Positions 24,651-32,060 of a DNA stretch of 64,000 bases are shown one piece after another. The stretch lies in NCBI GenBank assembly GCA_948847595.1, contig CAQOGY010000003.1, positions 124,001 to 188,000 on the forward strand, written 5' to 3'. The DNA is from an uncultured Bacteroides sp. (lineage in GTDB: Bacteria; Bacteroidota; Bacteroidia; Bacteroidales; Bacteroidaceae). Each line of letters starts with the position of its first letter. Position 1 is the first letter of the stretch. The position numbers were made by a program, and so were the translations under genes. The notes beneath the pieces were generated by a model, which was not told the DNA's origin, did no database searches, and worked only from the letters and a program-made list of their open reading frames with translations.

Positions 24651-25124
24651 ATGTCAGTAAATAAAGTGATATTGATAGGAAACGTGGGACAAGATCCGCG
24701 GGTGAAATATTTCGATACAGGCTCGGCTGTGGCAACTTTTCCGTTAGCTACGACAGACCGTGGCTATACATTGCAAAATGGAACCCAAATTCCTGAAAGA
24801 ACGGAGTGGCATAATATCGTTGCATCCAACCGTCTGGCTGAGATTGTGGATAAATATGTGCACAAAGGTGACAAATTGTATCTGGAAGGAAAGATTAGAA
24901 CACGTTCTTACAGTGACCAGTCGGGAGCTATGCGCTATATCACCGAGATTTATGTGGATAATATGGAAATGCTGTCTCCGAAAGGCGCTAATCCGGGAGT
25001 TGCTGCTTCTGCACAACAGCCTGCCGCCGGCCAGCCGCAGCAAATGCAACAGCAATCACAACAGACGCAGCAATCGCAAGCCCAGCCTGTACAAGATAAT
25101 CCGGCAGATGACTTGCCGTTCTAG
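24651..25124 (+). CDS. ssb: single-stranded DNA-binding protein
   Basis: 157 residues from the ATG at 24651 (MSVNKVILIGNVGQDPRVKY). The OB-fold spans residues 1-110, followed by a Gln-rich linker (QQPAAGQPQQMQQQ...) and the acidic tip DNPADDLPF that binds partner proteins. The upstream in-frame extension to 24579 is not homologous to SSB and is rejected. Confidence 0.95.
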   Translation: MSVNKVILIGNVGQDPRVKYFDTGSAVATFPLATTDRGYTLQNGTQIPERTEWHNIVASNRLAEIVDKYVHKGDKLYLEGKIRTRSYSDQSGAMRYITEIYVDNMEMLSPKGANPGVAASAQQPAAGQPQQMQQQSQQTQQSQAQPVQDNPADDLPF

Positions 25125-25130
25125 TAATGT

Positions 25131-25179
25131 GATAGTGTGCCAATAGGTTTTCGCGAGCAGATTGGCACATTGTCTTTTG
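25131..25179 (+). terminator. terminator after ssb
   Basis: TGTGCCAAT (25136-25144) pairs with ATTGGCACA (25161-25169); G-U pairs extend the stem outward, and TTGTCTTTTG follows. Confidence 0.65.
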
Positions 25180-25200
25180 TTAAACTAAAATATATACTCT

Positions 25201-26553
25201 TTGGACTCAGATGGTTATTTAAGCCAATTGGCTGACATTTTCAACGGTATTACCGTAAACACTCCTTCTATCTCTGCTATTATTGCCATAGTACTGGCAG
25301 GTGTGCTCCTGCTGGCTTCCGGTTTTGCTTCGGCTTCTGAAATCGCTTTTTTCTCGCTTTCTCCTTCAGACCGGAATGATATTGATGAACGGAATCATAC
25401 TTCCGATGATAAAATAAGTGCCCTTCTTGGCAATTCCGAACGTCTCCTGGCGACGATACTGATTACTAATAATTTTGTGAACGTAACCATTATCATGCTC
25501 TGCAACTTCTTCTTTATGAATGTCTTTGTATTTCATTCTCCGTTGGCAGAGTTCCTGATACTGACTGTGATACTGACTTTTCTGTTGCTCCTGTTCGGCG
25601 AAATCATGCCGAAGATTTATTCTGCACAGAAGACATTGGCTTTCTGCCGTTTCTCCGCGCCGGGCATTTATTACCTGGAAAAGATATTTTATCCGATAGC
25701 TACTGTCCTGGTACGCTCTACTGCTTTTCTGAACAAGCATTTTGCCAAGAAAAGCCATAATATTTCAGTTGACGAACTGTCACACGCATTGGAACTTACG
25801 GATAAAGCGGAACTTACCGAAGAGAATAATATCCTGGAAGGAATTATCCGTTTTGGTGGAGAAACCGTGAAAGAAGTGATGACATCACGCCTGGATATGG
25901 TCGATTTGGATATTCGCACGTCTTTTAAGGAAGTGATGCAATGTATTATTGAAAATGCTTATTCGCGTATTCCTGTCTTTGCCGGTTCGAGGGATAATAT
26001 CAAGGGGGTGCTGTATATCAAAGACCTTCTGCCTCATGTGAGCAAGGGGGATAATTTCCGTTGGCAGTCGTTGATCCGTCCTGCGTATTTTGTGCCGGAG
26101 ACGAAGATGATTGATGATTTGCTGCGTGATTTCCAGGCGAATAAGATTCATATTGCCATCGTTGTGGATGAATTCGGCGGAACTTCCGGACTGGTGACGA
26201 TGGAAGATATTATCGAGGAAATTGTAGGGGAGATTCATGACGAGTATGACGATGAAGAACGTACATATGTCGTGCTGAATGACCATACCTGGATATTCGA
26301 GGCAAAAACGCAGTTGACGGATTTCTATAAGATTGCGAAAGTAAGCGAAGATGAATTTGAGAAAGTGGTAGGGGATGCCGATACATTGGCGGGTATGTTG
26401 CTCGAAATTAAAGGCGAATTCCCGGCATTGCACGAGAAAGTGACTTACCACAATTATGAGTTTGAAGTCTTGGAGATGGATAGCCGCCGGATTCTGAAAG
26501 TCAAGTTTACGATTCTGCCTAACGATACGGAAGCATCGGAAGAAAAAGAATAA
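25201..26553 (+). CDS. gldE: gliding-motility-type protein GldE (CNNM/CBS transporter family)
   Basis: A 450-residue protein with a DUF21/CNNM membrane domain (residues about 20-190), two CBS domains (GETVKEVMTSRLDMVDLD; DEFGGTSGLVTMEDIIEEIVGE) and a C-terminal CorC_HlyC domain. It begins with TTG, as an upstream in-frame stop at 25186 excludes an ATG. The name comes from Flavobacterium, where gldE lies beside gldD; gut Bacteroides do not glide and gldD is absent here. The family resembles Mg/Co efflux proteins (CorC/CNNM), a likelier role in this organism. Confidence 0.9.
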   Translation: MDSDGYLSQLADIFNGITVNTPSISAIIAIVLAGVLLLASGFASASEIAFFSLSPSDRNDIDERNHTSDDKISALLGNSERLLATILITNNFVNVTIIMLCNFFFMNVFVFHSPLAEFLILTVILTFLLLLFGEIMPKIYSAQKTLAFCRFSAPGIYYLEKIFYPIATVLVRSTAFLNKHFAKKSHNISVDELSHALELTDKAELTEENNILEGIIRFGGETVKEVMTSRLDMVDLDIRTSFKEVMQCIIENAYSRIPVFAGSRDNIKGVLYIKDLLPHVSKGDNFRWQSLIRPAYFVPETKMIDDLLRDFQANKIHIAIVVDEFGGTSGLVTMEDIIEEIVGEIHDEYDDEERTYVVLNDHTWIFEAKTQLTDFYKIAKVSEDEFEKVVGDADTLAGMLLEIKGEFPALHEKVTYHNYEFEVLEMDSRRILKVKFTILPNDTEASEEKE

Positions 26554-26633
26554 GTAATGAAGGAATAATCACGGAAGGACAATCCCAAGAGAATAATTAC
26601 AGAAGAATAATCACGGAAATATAATTTCAACCA
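26550..26633 (+). repeat. 14-bp tandem array, six units, starting at the gldE stop codon
   Basis: Units start at 26550, 26564, 26578, 26592, 26606 and 26620 with exact 14-bp phasing. The best copies are AATAATCACGGAAG and AATAATCACGGAAA (26564, 26606). The array fills the entire gap between gldE and the PPTase gene. Confidence 0.8.
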
Positions 26634-26641
26634 AGCATAAG

Positions 26642-27274
26642 ATGGCGTTATTCCTGCAAAGTAGAACCAATGATATGCAGTGGGCTGTATGGAAGATGGA
26701 AGAATCTTTGGATACATTACTGGCTCTTCTGCCCGAAGCGCGAAGAATTTCCTGTGAGCAGGAACTGAACCGTTTTGTTTCTGAACGCCGGAAGATGGAA
26801 TGGACATCTGTTCGTGTGTTGCTGTATTCAATGCTTCGGGAAGATAAGGAAATTGCTTATTCTTCAGAAGGCAAACCTTATCTGGCCGATCATTCTTTCT
26901 TTATCAGTATTTCTCATACGAAAGGGTATGTGGCTGTGATACTTGGTTCTCAGGCTCCTGTTGGCATTGATATTGAGCAATACGGTCAACGGGTTCATCG
27001 GGTGGCCGACCGTTATATCCGTCCCGACGAGCAGGTAGGAGTTTATAAAGATGATACAGTATGGGGACTGTTGTTGCACTGGTCTGCAAAAGAAGCTATC
27101 TTTAAACGGATGGAAAATGCCGACGCCGATCTCCGCAAACTCCGTTTGACACAGTTTGTTCCTCAGGAAGAAGGTACGTTTCAAGTTCAGGAGTTCGTGA
27201 CGGAACAGCAAAAACTCTATACAACGGGTTATCGCATCCATCCGGATTTTGTGCTGACATGGACTCTGGATTGA
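26642..27274 (+). CDS. 4'-phosphopantetheinyl transferase (Sfp type)
   Basis: A 210-residue Sfp-superfamily protein with the Mg-binding motif VGIDIEQ (about residue 103) and WSAKEAIFK (about residue 150). It moves phosphopantetheine from CoA to a carrier-protein serine. The length fits the Sfp rather than the AcpS class. No PKS/NRPS genes are nearby, so acyl carrier protein may be the substrate. It is probably transcribed with gldE across the 14-bp array. Confidence 0.9.
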   Translation: MALFLQSRTNDMQWAVWKMEESLDTLLALLPEARRISCEQELNRFVSERRKMEWTSVRVLLYSMLREDKEIAYSSEGKPYLADHSFFISISHTKGYVAVILGSQAPVGIDIEQYGQRVHRVADRYIRPDEQVGVYKDDTVWGLLLHWSAKEAIFKRMENADADLRKLRLTQFVPQEEGTFQVQEFVTEQQKLYTTGYRIHPDFVLTWTLD

Positions 27275-27283
27275 ATATAAAAT

Positions 27284-27343
27284 AAAAGAGAAACGGTGAA
27301 TAATGAATGGGAAATTTCCCTTCTTATTCACCGTTTCTCTTTT
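27284..27343. terminator. bidirectional terminator between convergent genes
   Basis: AAAAGAGAAACGGTGAAT (27284-27301) pairs perfectly with ATTCACCGTTTCTCTTTT (27326-27343), an 18-bp stem with A/T runs on both sides. Confidence 0.9.
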
Positions 27344-27349
27344 GGTTAC

Positions 27350-27604
27350 TTATTTTTCCTTACTTATCTTTTCTTGCTTGCCGGGCTTTTTCTCATTCAG
27401 TCGGTAGCTTAATGCTCCTGACGGACATTTGCTGATTTGTGCAATTAATTCTTCCGTTGTCGCATTCTCAATTTGCACCCACGGCCTTTCTTTCGGATGA
27501 TAGACGTTGGGTAACATCTTTACGCATATTCCGGCATGCTGGCATAATTCCGGCTGCCATACAATAGTCAGTTCGCTATTGGTATATTCAACTTTCTTTC
27601 CCAT
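27350..27604 (-). CDS. YjdI-like divergent [4Fe-4S] (Fer4_19) protein
   Basis: An 84-residue protein with the Fer4_19 pattern: ITVWQPELCQHAGICVKMLP-like Cys pair (C-x5-C), the hydrophobic PNVYHPKERPWVQIE stretch and a late Cys in ISKCPSGAL. It would bind one Fe-S cluster; the electron partner is unknown. It follows a small acetyltransferase by 8 nt, a pairing seen in enterobacteria (yjdI/yjdJ). Confidence 0.85.
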   Translation of the reverse strand: MGKKVEYTNSELTIVWQPELCQHAGICVKMLPNVYHPKERPWVQIENATTEELIAQISKCPSGALSYRLNEKKPGKQEKISKEK

Positions 27605-27612
27605 AGCTATAC

Positions 27613-27915
27613 TTATTTAATGTGAATACCACGCATTACAATTCTCTTCCATTCAGGATGTTTATGGATATATCCGGCCACAAACGGGCAGAGCGGCACC
27701 AGGCGTAAACCTTGTTTCTCTATGTCCGTCAATACCTTTTCAGCAAGTTGCGAACCGATTCCTCTTCCGCCCAGTGAAGCAGGTACTTTCGTGTGAACGA
27801 GATAGATTTCTCCGTTATTTGATTTGATATAGTCTATTTCAGCTATCTTGCCATCGATCTGAAATTCATACCGATGTTTTTCTTCGTTGTCTATTAATTT
27901 ATAATCTTCTGCCAT
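27613..27915 (-). CDS. YjdJ-like small GNAT N-acetyltransferase
   Basis: A 100-residue GCN5-related acetyltransferase of the YjdJ/COG2388 type, with the acetyl-CoA loop VPASLGGRGIGSQLAEKVL and CPFVAGYIHKHPEW near the C-terminus. It is short for GNAT but normal for this family. It forms an operon with the Fe-S protein; substrate unknown. Confidence 0.85.
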   Translation of the reverse strand: MAEDYKLIDNEEKHRYEFQIDGKIAEIDYIKSNNGEIYLVHTKVPASLGGRGIGSQLAEKVLTDIEKQGLRLVPLCPFVAGYIHKHPEWKRIVMRGIHIK

Positions 27916-27970
27916 AATTTTTACGTATTAAGTTTGACCGATTATAATATAAACACTTCGGAAGAACTTT

Positions 27971-28065
27971 TGTTTATACGGACAATTGTTGACGGAGATA
28001 ACTTTCCCTGCTTATATGGGCTTTCCTTGTTTACACGGACTTTTCCTGTTTATACTGACAACCTT
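27971..28065. repeat. 19-bp tandem array, five units, overlapping the tnaA 3' end
   Basis: Units start at 27971, 27990, 28009, 28028 and 28047 with 19-bp phasing; four share TGTTTAYACGGAC-like cores. The last unit includes the tnaA stop codon (28050-28052 on the minus strand) and the last four codons. Confidence 0.75.
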
Positions 28066-29429
28066 TCTAGCTGGACTGTGAAATGTCGCATCAACGGAGC
28101 TTCCCAAGCGATACGTACTCCGCGGGTAATGCTTTCCCTACGTTCATATACATTTTTGAGGGCGGCGGCTATTACGTTCATATGATTGTCAGTGTACACT
28201 CTGCGGGGGATGGCAAGACGCAGTAAATCGAGTCCGTTGAATCGGTTTTCATGAGTAACCGGGTCACGGTCGGCAAGAATATAGCCGATTTCGCATCCAC
28301 GGATACCGGCTTCCAGATAGAGCTCAACAGTCAGTGTCTGTGCCGGAAATTCTTCCTTGGGTACGTGTGTCAGCACTTTGGGCGCATCGATGAAAATGGC
28401 ATGACCGCCGGCAGGACGCTGATAGGGGATTCCGTATTCATCCAGTTTCTTTGCCAGGTATTCCACTTGCTTGATACGTGTTTCGAGATTATCGAATTCG
28501 GTATTTTCATCCAGTCCGATGGCAAGTGCGTTCATATCCCTGCCGTTCATTCCGCCATAAGTGAGATACCCTTCGTATTGTACACAGAAACCTTTTGCGC
28601 CTTCATACCAGTCTTCACGTCGTGTTGCAATGAATCCGCCCATATTGACGATTCCGTCTTTCTTGGCGCTCATTGTCATGCCGTCGGCAAGGGCAAACAT
28701 CTCTCGCGTAATTTCTTTAATGGATTTATCCCGATAACCTTCTTCACGCATTTTGATGAAGTAAGCATTTTCAGCAAAGCGCGCAGAGTCGAAAAGTACC
28801 GGTTTGCCGTATTTATCAGCGATGGCGCGTACTTCGCGTAAGTTCTGCATAGATACAGGCTGTCCGCCGGCTGTGTTGTTGGTAATGGTTACGATGATAA
28901 AAGGGATGCGTTCGGCGTATTGAGTCAGAGCTTTCTGTAATTTGTCAGGGTCTACATTTCCTTTGAAGGGGAGTTCTAGCTGTGTCTGCTTGGCGGCATC
29001 AATGGTGCAGTCTAACGCGATAGCATGGCGTCCTTCGATATGTCCTTTAGTAGTATCGAAATGTGAGTTGCCGGGTACGATGTCTCCTTCGTGCACCAAA
29101 TAGGAGAAAAGGACATTTTCTGCGGCACGTCCCTGGTGAGTCGGAATGATATATTCAAATCCGGTCAGTTTCGTAATCATCTCTTTCAGTTTGAAGAAAG
29201 ATGTCGCACCGGCATAACTTTCATCACCGAGCATCATTCCCGCCCACTGGCGGTCGCTCATTGCTCCTGTTCCTGAGTCGGTGATAAGGTCTATATAAAC
29301 TTGTTCCGCTTTGAGTTGGAAGACGTTGTAATGTGCTTCTTTAATCCATTGTTCGCGTTCTGCACGAGTGCTTTTCCGGATGGGTTCTACCATCTTTATT
29401 TTCCATGATTCAGCAAAAGGTAATTCCAT
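28050..29429 (-). CDS. tnaA: tryptophanase
   Basis: A 459-residue PLP enzyme (aminotransferase class V/beta-eliminating lyase fold) that splits tryptophan into indole, pyruvate and ammonia. Diagnostic stretches are IPTHQGRAAENVLFSYLVHEGD, NNTAGGQPVS, the PLP lysine in MSAKKDGIVNMGG, and GCEIGYILADRDP. No TnaC-type leader peptide or adjacent tryptophan transporter is seen. The C-terminal LERLSV reads into the 19-bp repeat array. Indole made by this enzyme is a major gut metabolite. Confidence 0.95.
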   Translation of the reverse strand: MELPFAESWKIKMVEPIRKSTRAEREQWIKEAHYNVFQLKAEQVYIDLITDSGTGAMSDRQWAGMMLGDESYAGATSFFKLKEMITKLTGFEYIIPTHQGRAAENVLFSYLVHEGDIVPGNSHFDTTKGHIEGRHAIALDCTIDAAKQTQLELPFKGNVDPDKLQKALTQYAERIPFIIVTITNNTAGGQPVSMQNLREVRAIADKYGKPVLFDSARFAENAYFIKMREEGYRDKSIKEITREMFALADGMTMSAKKDGIVNMGGFIATRREDWYEGAKGFCVQYEGYLTYGGMNGRDMNALAIGLDENTEFDNLETRIKQVEYLAKKLDEYGIPYQRPAGGHAIFIDAPKVLTHVPKEEFPAQTLTVELYLEAGIRGCEIGYILADRDPVTHENRFNGLDLLRLAIPRRVYTDNHMNVIAAALKNVYERRESITRGVRIAWEAPLMRHFTVQLERLSV

Positions 29430-29795
29430 TGTTGTATATTTAAGTGTTTTGTTCGACGAATGTAGCTAATGTTAATGAAATAAACAAGTGTTTCATATTC
29501 TATTGTTAGTGTGTGGAGTAGACAGTATTTTGAGAAAAATAGTGAAGGTGTAGGGAGAATAACCTATTATCTTAATTCTAGATAGTTAAGGCTTAGAATA
29601 TTAAATCTGTTTTTATGGTATGGTCTATTGATTTAATTATATGGTCGAGCGTTTACAATCTATAAACCGAGTAATGAAAAATAGAATCAAATTGATTTAT
29701 TGGAATAATACAAAAGTATATGTTTCTCTCATGCATAAACTTTTGTATTATAAGTTAGCAAATACCCCTAGGTATATGTTTAATATGTAGTAATT
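29430..29795. other. AT-rich intergenic region between tnaA start and MACPF stop
   Basis: No gene was found in these 366 bp. A 12-bp inverted repeat (TAATACAAAAGT 29706-29717 / ACTTTTGTATTA 29739-29750, loop 21) may end the cobalamin-operon transcript. Its left arm contains a minus-strand TACTTTTG (-7-like) that could drive tnaA with a leader of about 275 nt. Confidence 0.45.
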
Positions 29796-31229
29796 TTATT
29801 TCTTAAGCAGCATCCAGTAAAAGGTGCTATTATTTATCTCATTATAGAATTTAAGATCATAAGATGATAGATATTGATTATTTGCTAAGTTTTTAATTGT
29901 AAAATATTTATCGTCGATGAAGTCTATCTTCCATTGTTGGGTTTTATTATTTTTATTAGGCGTATATCTAAGAGTGTTGTCTAAATAGTCATTATCTCTT
30001 CTTTTAAATTTCACGTAATTGTCTTCTAGTTGCAAAGTGAAAGGGCAGGTGAATTTAATTGCTGGTGGACCTGTGTGAAATAAACTTATAGGGATAAGAC
30101 TTGATGGTTTTATAGGGTTTTCTGATAATATACCTGCTTCTATATTGTTGTTATAGAGAATTCCTTTGGGAGACATAAGTAAACTTTCCATTTCATAATT
30201 GTATTCTTTAAGTTGTAAAGCAAGTTCTATACTTTTTTTCTTACCTGGGTCATCTATGAATTCACTGAGTAAATAGATTTTTGTATCTGGATTACCTATT
30301 CCTATGAGTGATTCGGTTTCAGTAGAGACACTATTAATCCAACCTGTATAATCAAAAGATACATTGTCCAATTTTCCATTAGGATCTTGGCTTATTATTG
30401 AAGTTACAGTTTGGGAACCACCTTGTGTTTTGATATAAATATTTACATTGTTAAAACTGTTGAATAAATTGCTGTCATAGTGAACATTTGCCGTGATTGA
30501 TGACATTAAGAAATTAGATGATGCTTTGAATTCTTGAACTTGTGTTGCTGATGTACTTGTATATTTACCTGTGTAAAATGCGGAAAATTTGCCTCCTAAT
30601 AGTATATCAGTCATAACATGTGTACCATATTTTTCAACTAACTCTTTACCTGATAAACTTTTTAAATCGGATAAAAATATATCTGTGAAAAAATATTTAA
30701 GTCTTGATGGTGTTGTGTATGGTAGGGTTAGCCTTCGTGTCATTTTGAGTGCATCAACTCTGTAAAAAGCGTTTCTTTCTTCTTTAGTTCCTCCTGAATT
30801 TATTGTTGCTTCTAGATCTAATGAAAATAATTTTAAAATTTTGTCTCCGATATTCGCAGTGGCATGTATATTGAGATTTTCTGTTAATGTATATATTGAT
30901 GATCCGTATGCTGTTTTTGTTTCTGTCTTACCGTGTAATATGGATGTTTCAATATCTGCAGGAGTAAATATAACTTCTTGTCCAGTGATAGGATCCCGTC
31001 CTAGTCCTTTTTGAAGTCGTTCTAAATCTATTACTTTGGCTTTTGCATATAAAGGGTCTTGGAAATCAGAATAGAAACAGTTGTAACCATAACCTAATAA
31101 ATCGTAATTACCATCTCCAGCACTCCTTGTTACAGGAGTGCTTTCTTTTAATTGGTCAATGATAAGTTCTTCGTCTGTACATGACAGTATCAAACAAGAT
31201 AACAATGAAAATGTAATCAATTTGTTCAT
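29796..31229 (-). CDS. MACPF-domain surface lipoprotein (BSAP-type antibacterial toxin candidate)
   Basis: About 477 residues from the ATG at 31229 (MNKLITFSLLSCLILSC, lipobox Cys then TDEE, a surface export signal); a frame-extending ATG at 31286 lacks a sensible signal. It has the MACPF signature KYGTHVMTDILLGGKF (about residues 199-214) and an aromatic/charged helix-rich MACPF fold. The C-terminal ~90 residues (FTLQLEDNYVKFKRRDNDYL...TQQWKIDF...YLSSYDL) look like a ricin-type beta-trefoil. MACPF lipoproteins of Bacteroides (BSAPs) kill related strains through a receptor variant. The gene is AT-rich and is the last cistron after btuB-btuG-DUF4465. Confidence 0.85.
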   Translation of the reverse strand: MNKLITFSLLSCLILSCTDEELIIDQLKESTPVTRSAGDGNYDLLGYGYNCFYSDFQDPLYAKAKVIDLERLQKGLGRDPITGQEVIFTPADIETSILHGKTETKTAYGSSIYTLTENLNIHATANIGDKILKLFSLDLEATINSGGTKEERNAFYRVDALKMTRRLTLPYTTPSRLKYFFTDIFLSDLKSLSGKELVEKYGTHVMTDILLGGKFSAFYTGKYTSTSATQVQEFKASSNFLMSSITANVHYDSNLFNSFNNVNIYIKTQGGSQTVTSIISQDPNGKLDNVSFDYTGWINSVSTETESLIGIGNPDTKIYLLSEFIDDPGKKKSIELALQLKEYNYEMESLLMSPKGILYNNNIEAGILSENPIKPSSLIPISLFHTGPPAIKFTCPFTLQLEDNYVKFKRRDNDYLDNTLRYTPNKNNKTQQWKIDFIDDKYFTIKNLANNQYLSSYDLKFYNEINNSTFYWMLLKK

Positions 31230-31282
31230 AAGCTTAATTGTTTTGTTTATATGAATAAGTTTGAATATATATCTGTAAGAAA

Positions 31283-32026
31283 TCATTTTTCAATAAGTGT
31301 AAGATCATCAATACAGAAATATTTGCCTGTCCTCATTCCATTTTCATCATCAGAGTCAGACGAATTTGCAGTAAGAGTTATTTTCGAGGCTGCTTGTAAA
31401 TCTGTTAAATCAAACCATATCCATGTATTAATAGGCTCGTCTGTGTTACTCTTATAATCAGCAAGCTTGATAGCAGCTTCGGCTATCTTGTCTCCTTTAT
31501 CGTTGTAGCCTGTTGCAGTAACTTCATACCAACTTCCTTTCTTGAAAGCTGTCGCCCAGCCATCGCCTTCTGTCATTCCAATGTAGGCATTTTTGCTATT
31601 AGTTATCCATAGGCCTTTAATTGTATATTGAGAATTAATAATTGATAGAGTGGCGGGGGTGAAATTGTCACTATAAACTCCCATATACACTTTTCCTGTT
31701 TTTACACTTCCACAATTGGGTTGGCAATCTGATATATGGTTGGTTTTGTTGGTATAAGTAAAACCTGCAAAGCTATATCCTTGTCCCCAATCATTGTAAT
31801 AATGGTCAAAAGTTACATAGTTTTGTGGGTCATTGAATGTATCTTTAAAATAAAATTCCGGTTTCTCGGTACTAGTTGAGATAAATTCACTTTCTGCCTC
31901 AGTTAGTAGGCTTTCGAAACTAATGACAACTTCTTTTTTATCACCATCTTTTGTTTCATCGTCACTATCACTACATCCGCAAAAAGCGAACACAGATACT
32001 AATAAGAATAAAGATAACTTTTTCAT
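31283..32026 (-). CDS. DUF4465 surface lipoprotein of the cobalamin operon (BtuH-like position)
   Basis: A 247-residue lipoprotein (FAFCGC, then SDSDDE) with a DUF4465 beta-sandwich domain: FTYTNKTN, NCGSVKTGKVYMGVYSD, TWIWFDLTDL and FCIDDLTL. It lies 34 nt downstream of btuG. In B. thetaiotaomicron the gene at this place, between btuG2 and tnaA, encodes BtuH, a surface B12-binding lipoprotein; I recall that order but cannot prove the homology here. Cobamide binding is therefore likely but inferred. Confidence 0.75.
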   Translation of the reverse strand: MKKLSLFLLVSVFAFCGCSDSDDETKDGDKKEVVISFESLLTEAESEFISTSTEKPEFYFKDTFNDPQNYVTFDHYYNDWGQGYSFAGFTYTNKTNHISDCQPNCGSVKTGKVYMGVYSDNFTPATLSIINSQYTIKGLWITNSKNAYIGMTEGDGWATAFKKGSWYEVTATGYNDKGDKIAEAAIKLADYKSNTDEPINTWIWFDLTDLQAASKITLTANSSDSDDENGMRTGKYFCIDDLTLIEK

Positions 32027-32060
32027 GTTTTTGCTCTAATTTTAATTATTAATTGTTTGA

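Noticed and set aside
29430..29795. TnaC-like leader peptide upstream of tryptophanase
   Set aside because: No short frame with a conserved Trp near the stop is seen on the minus strand.
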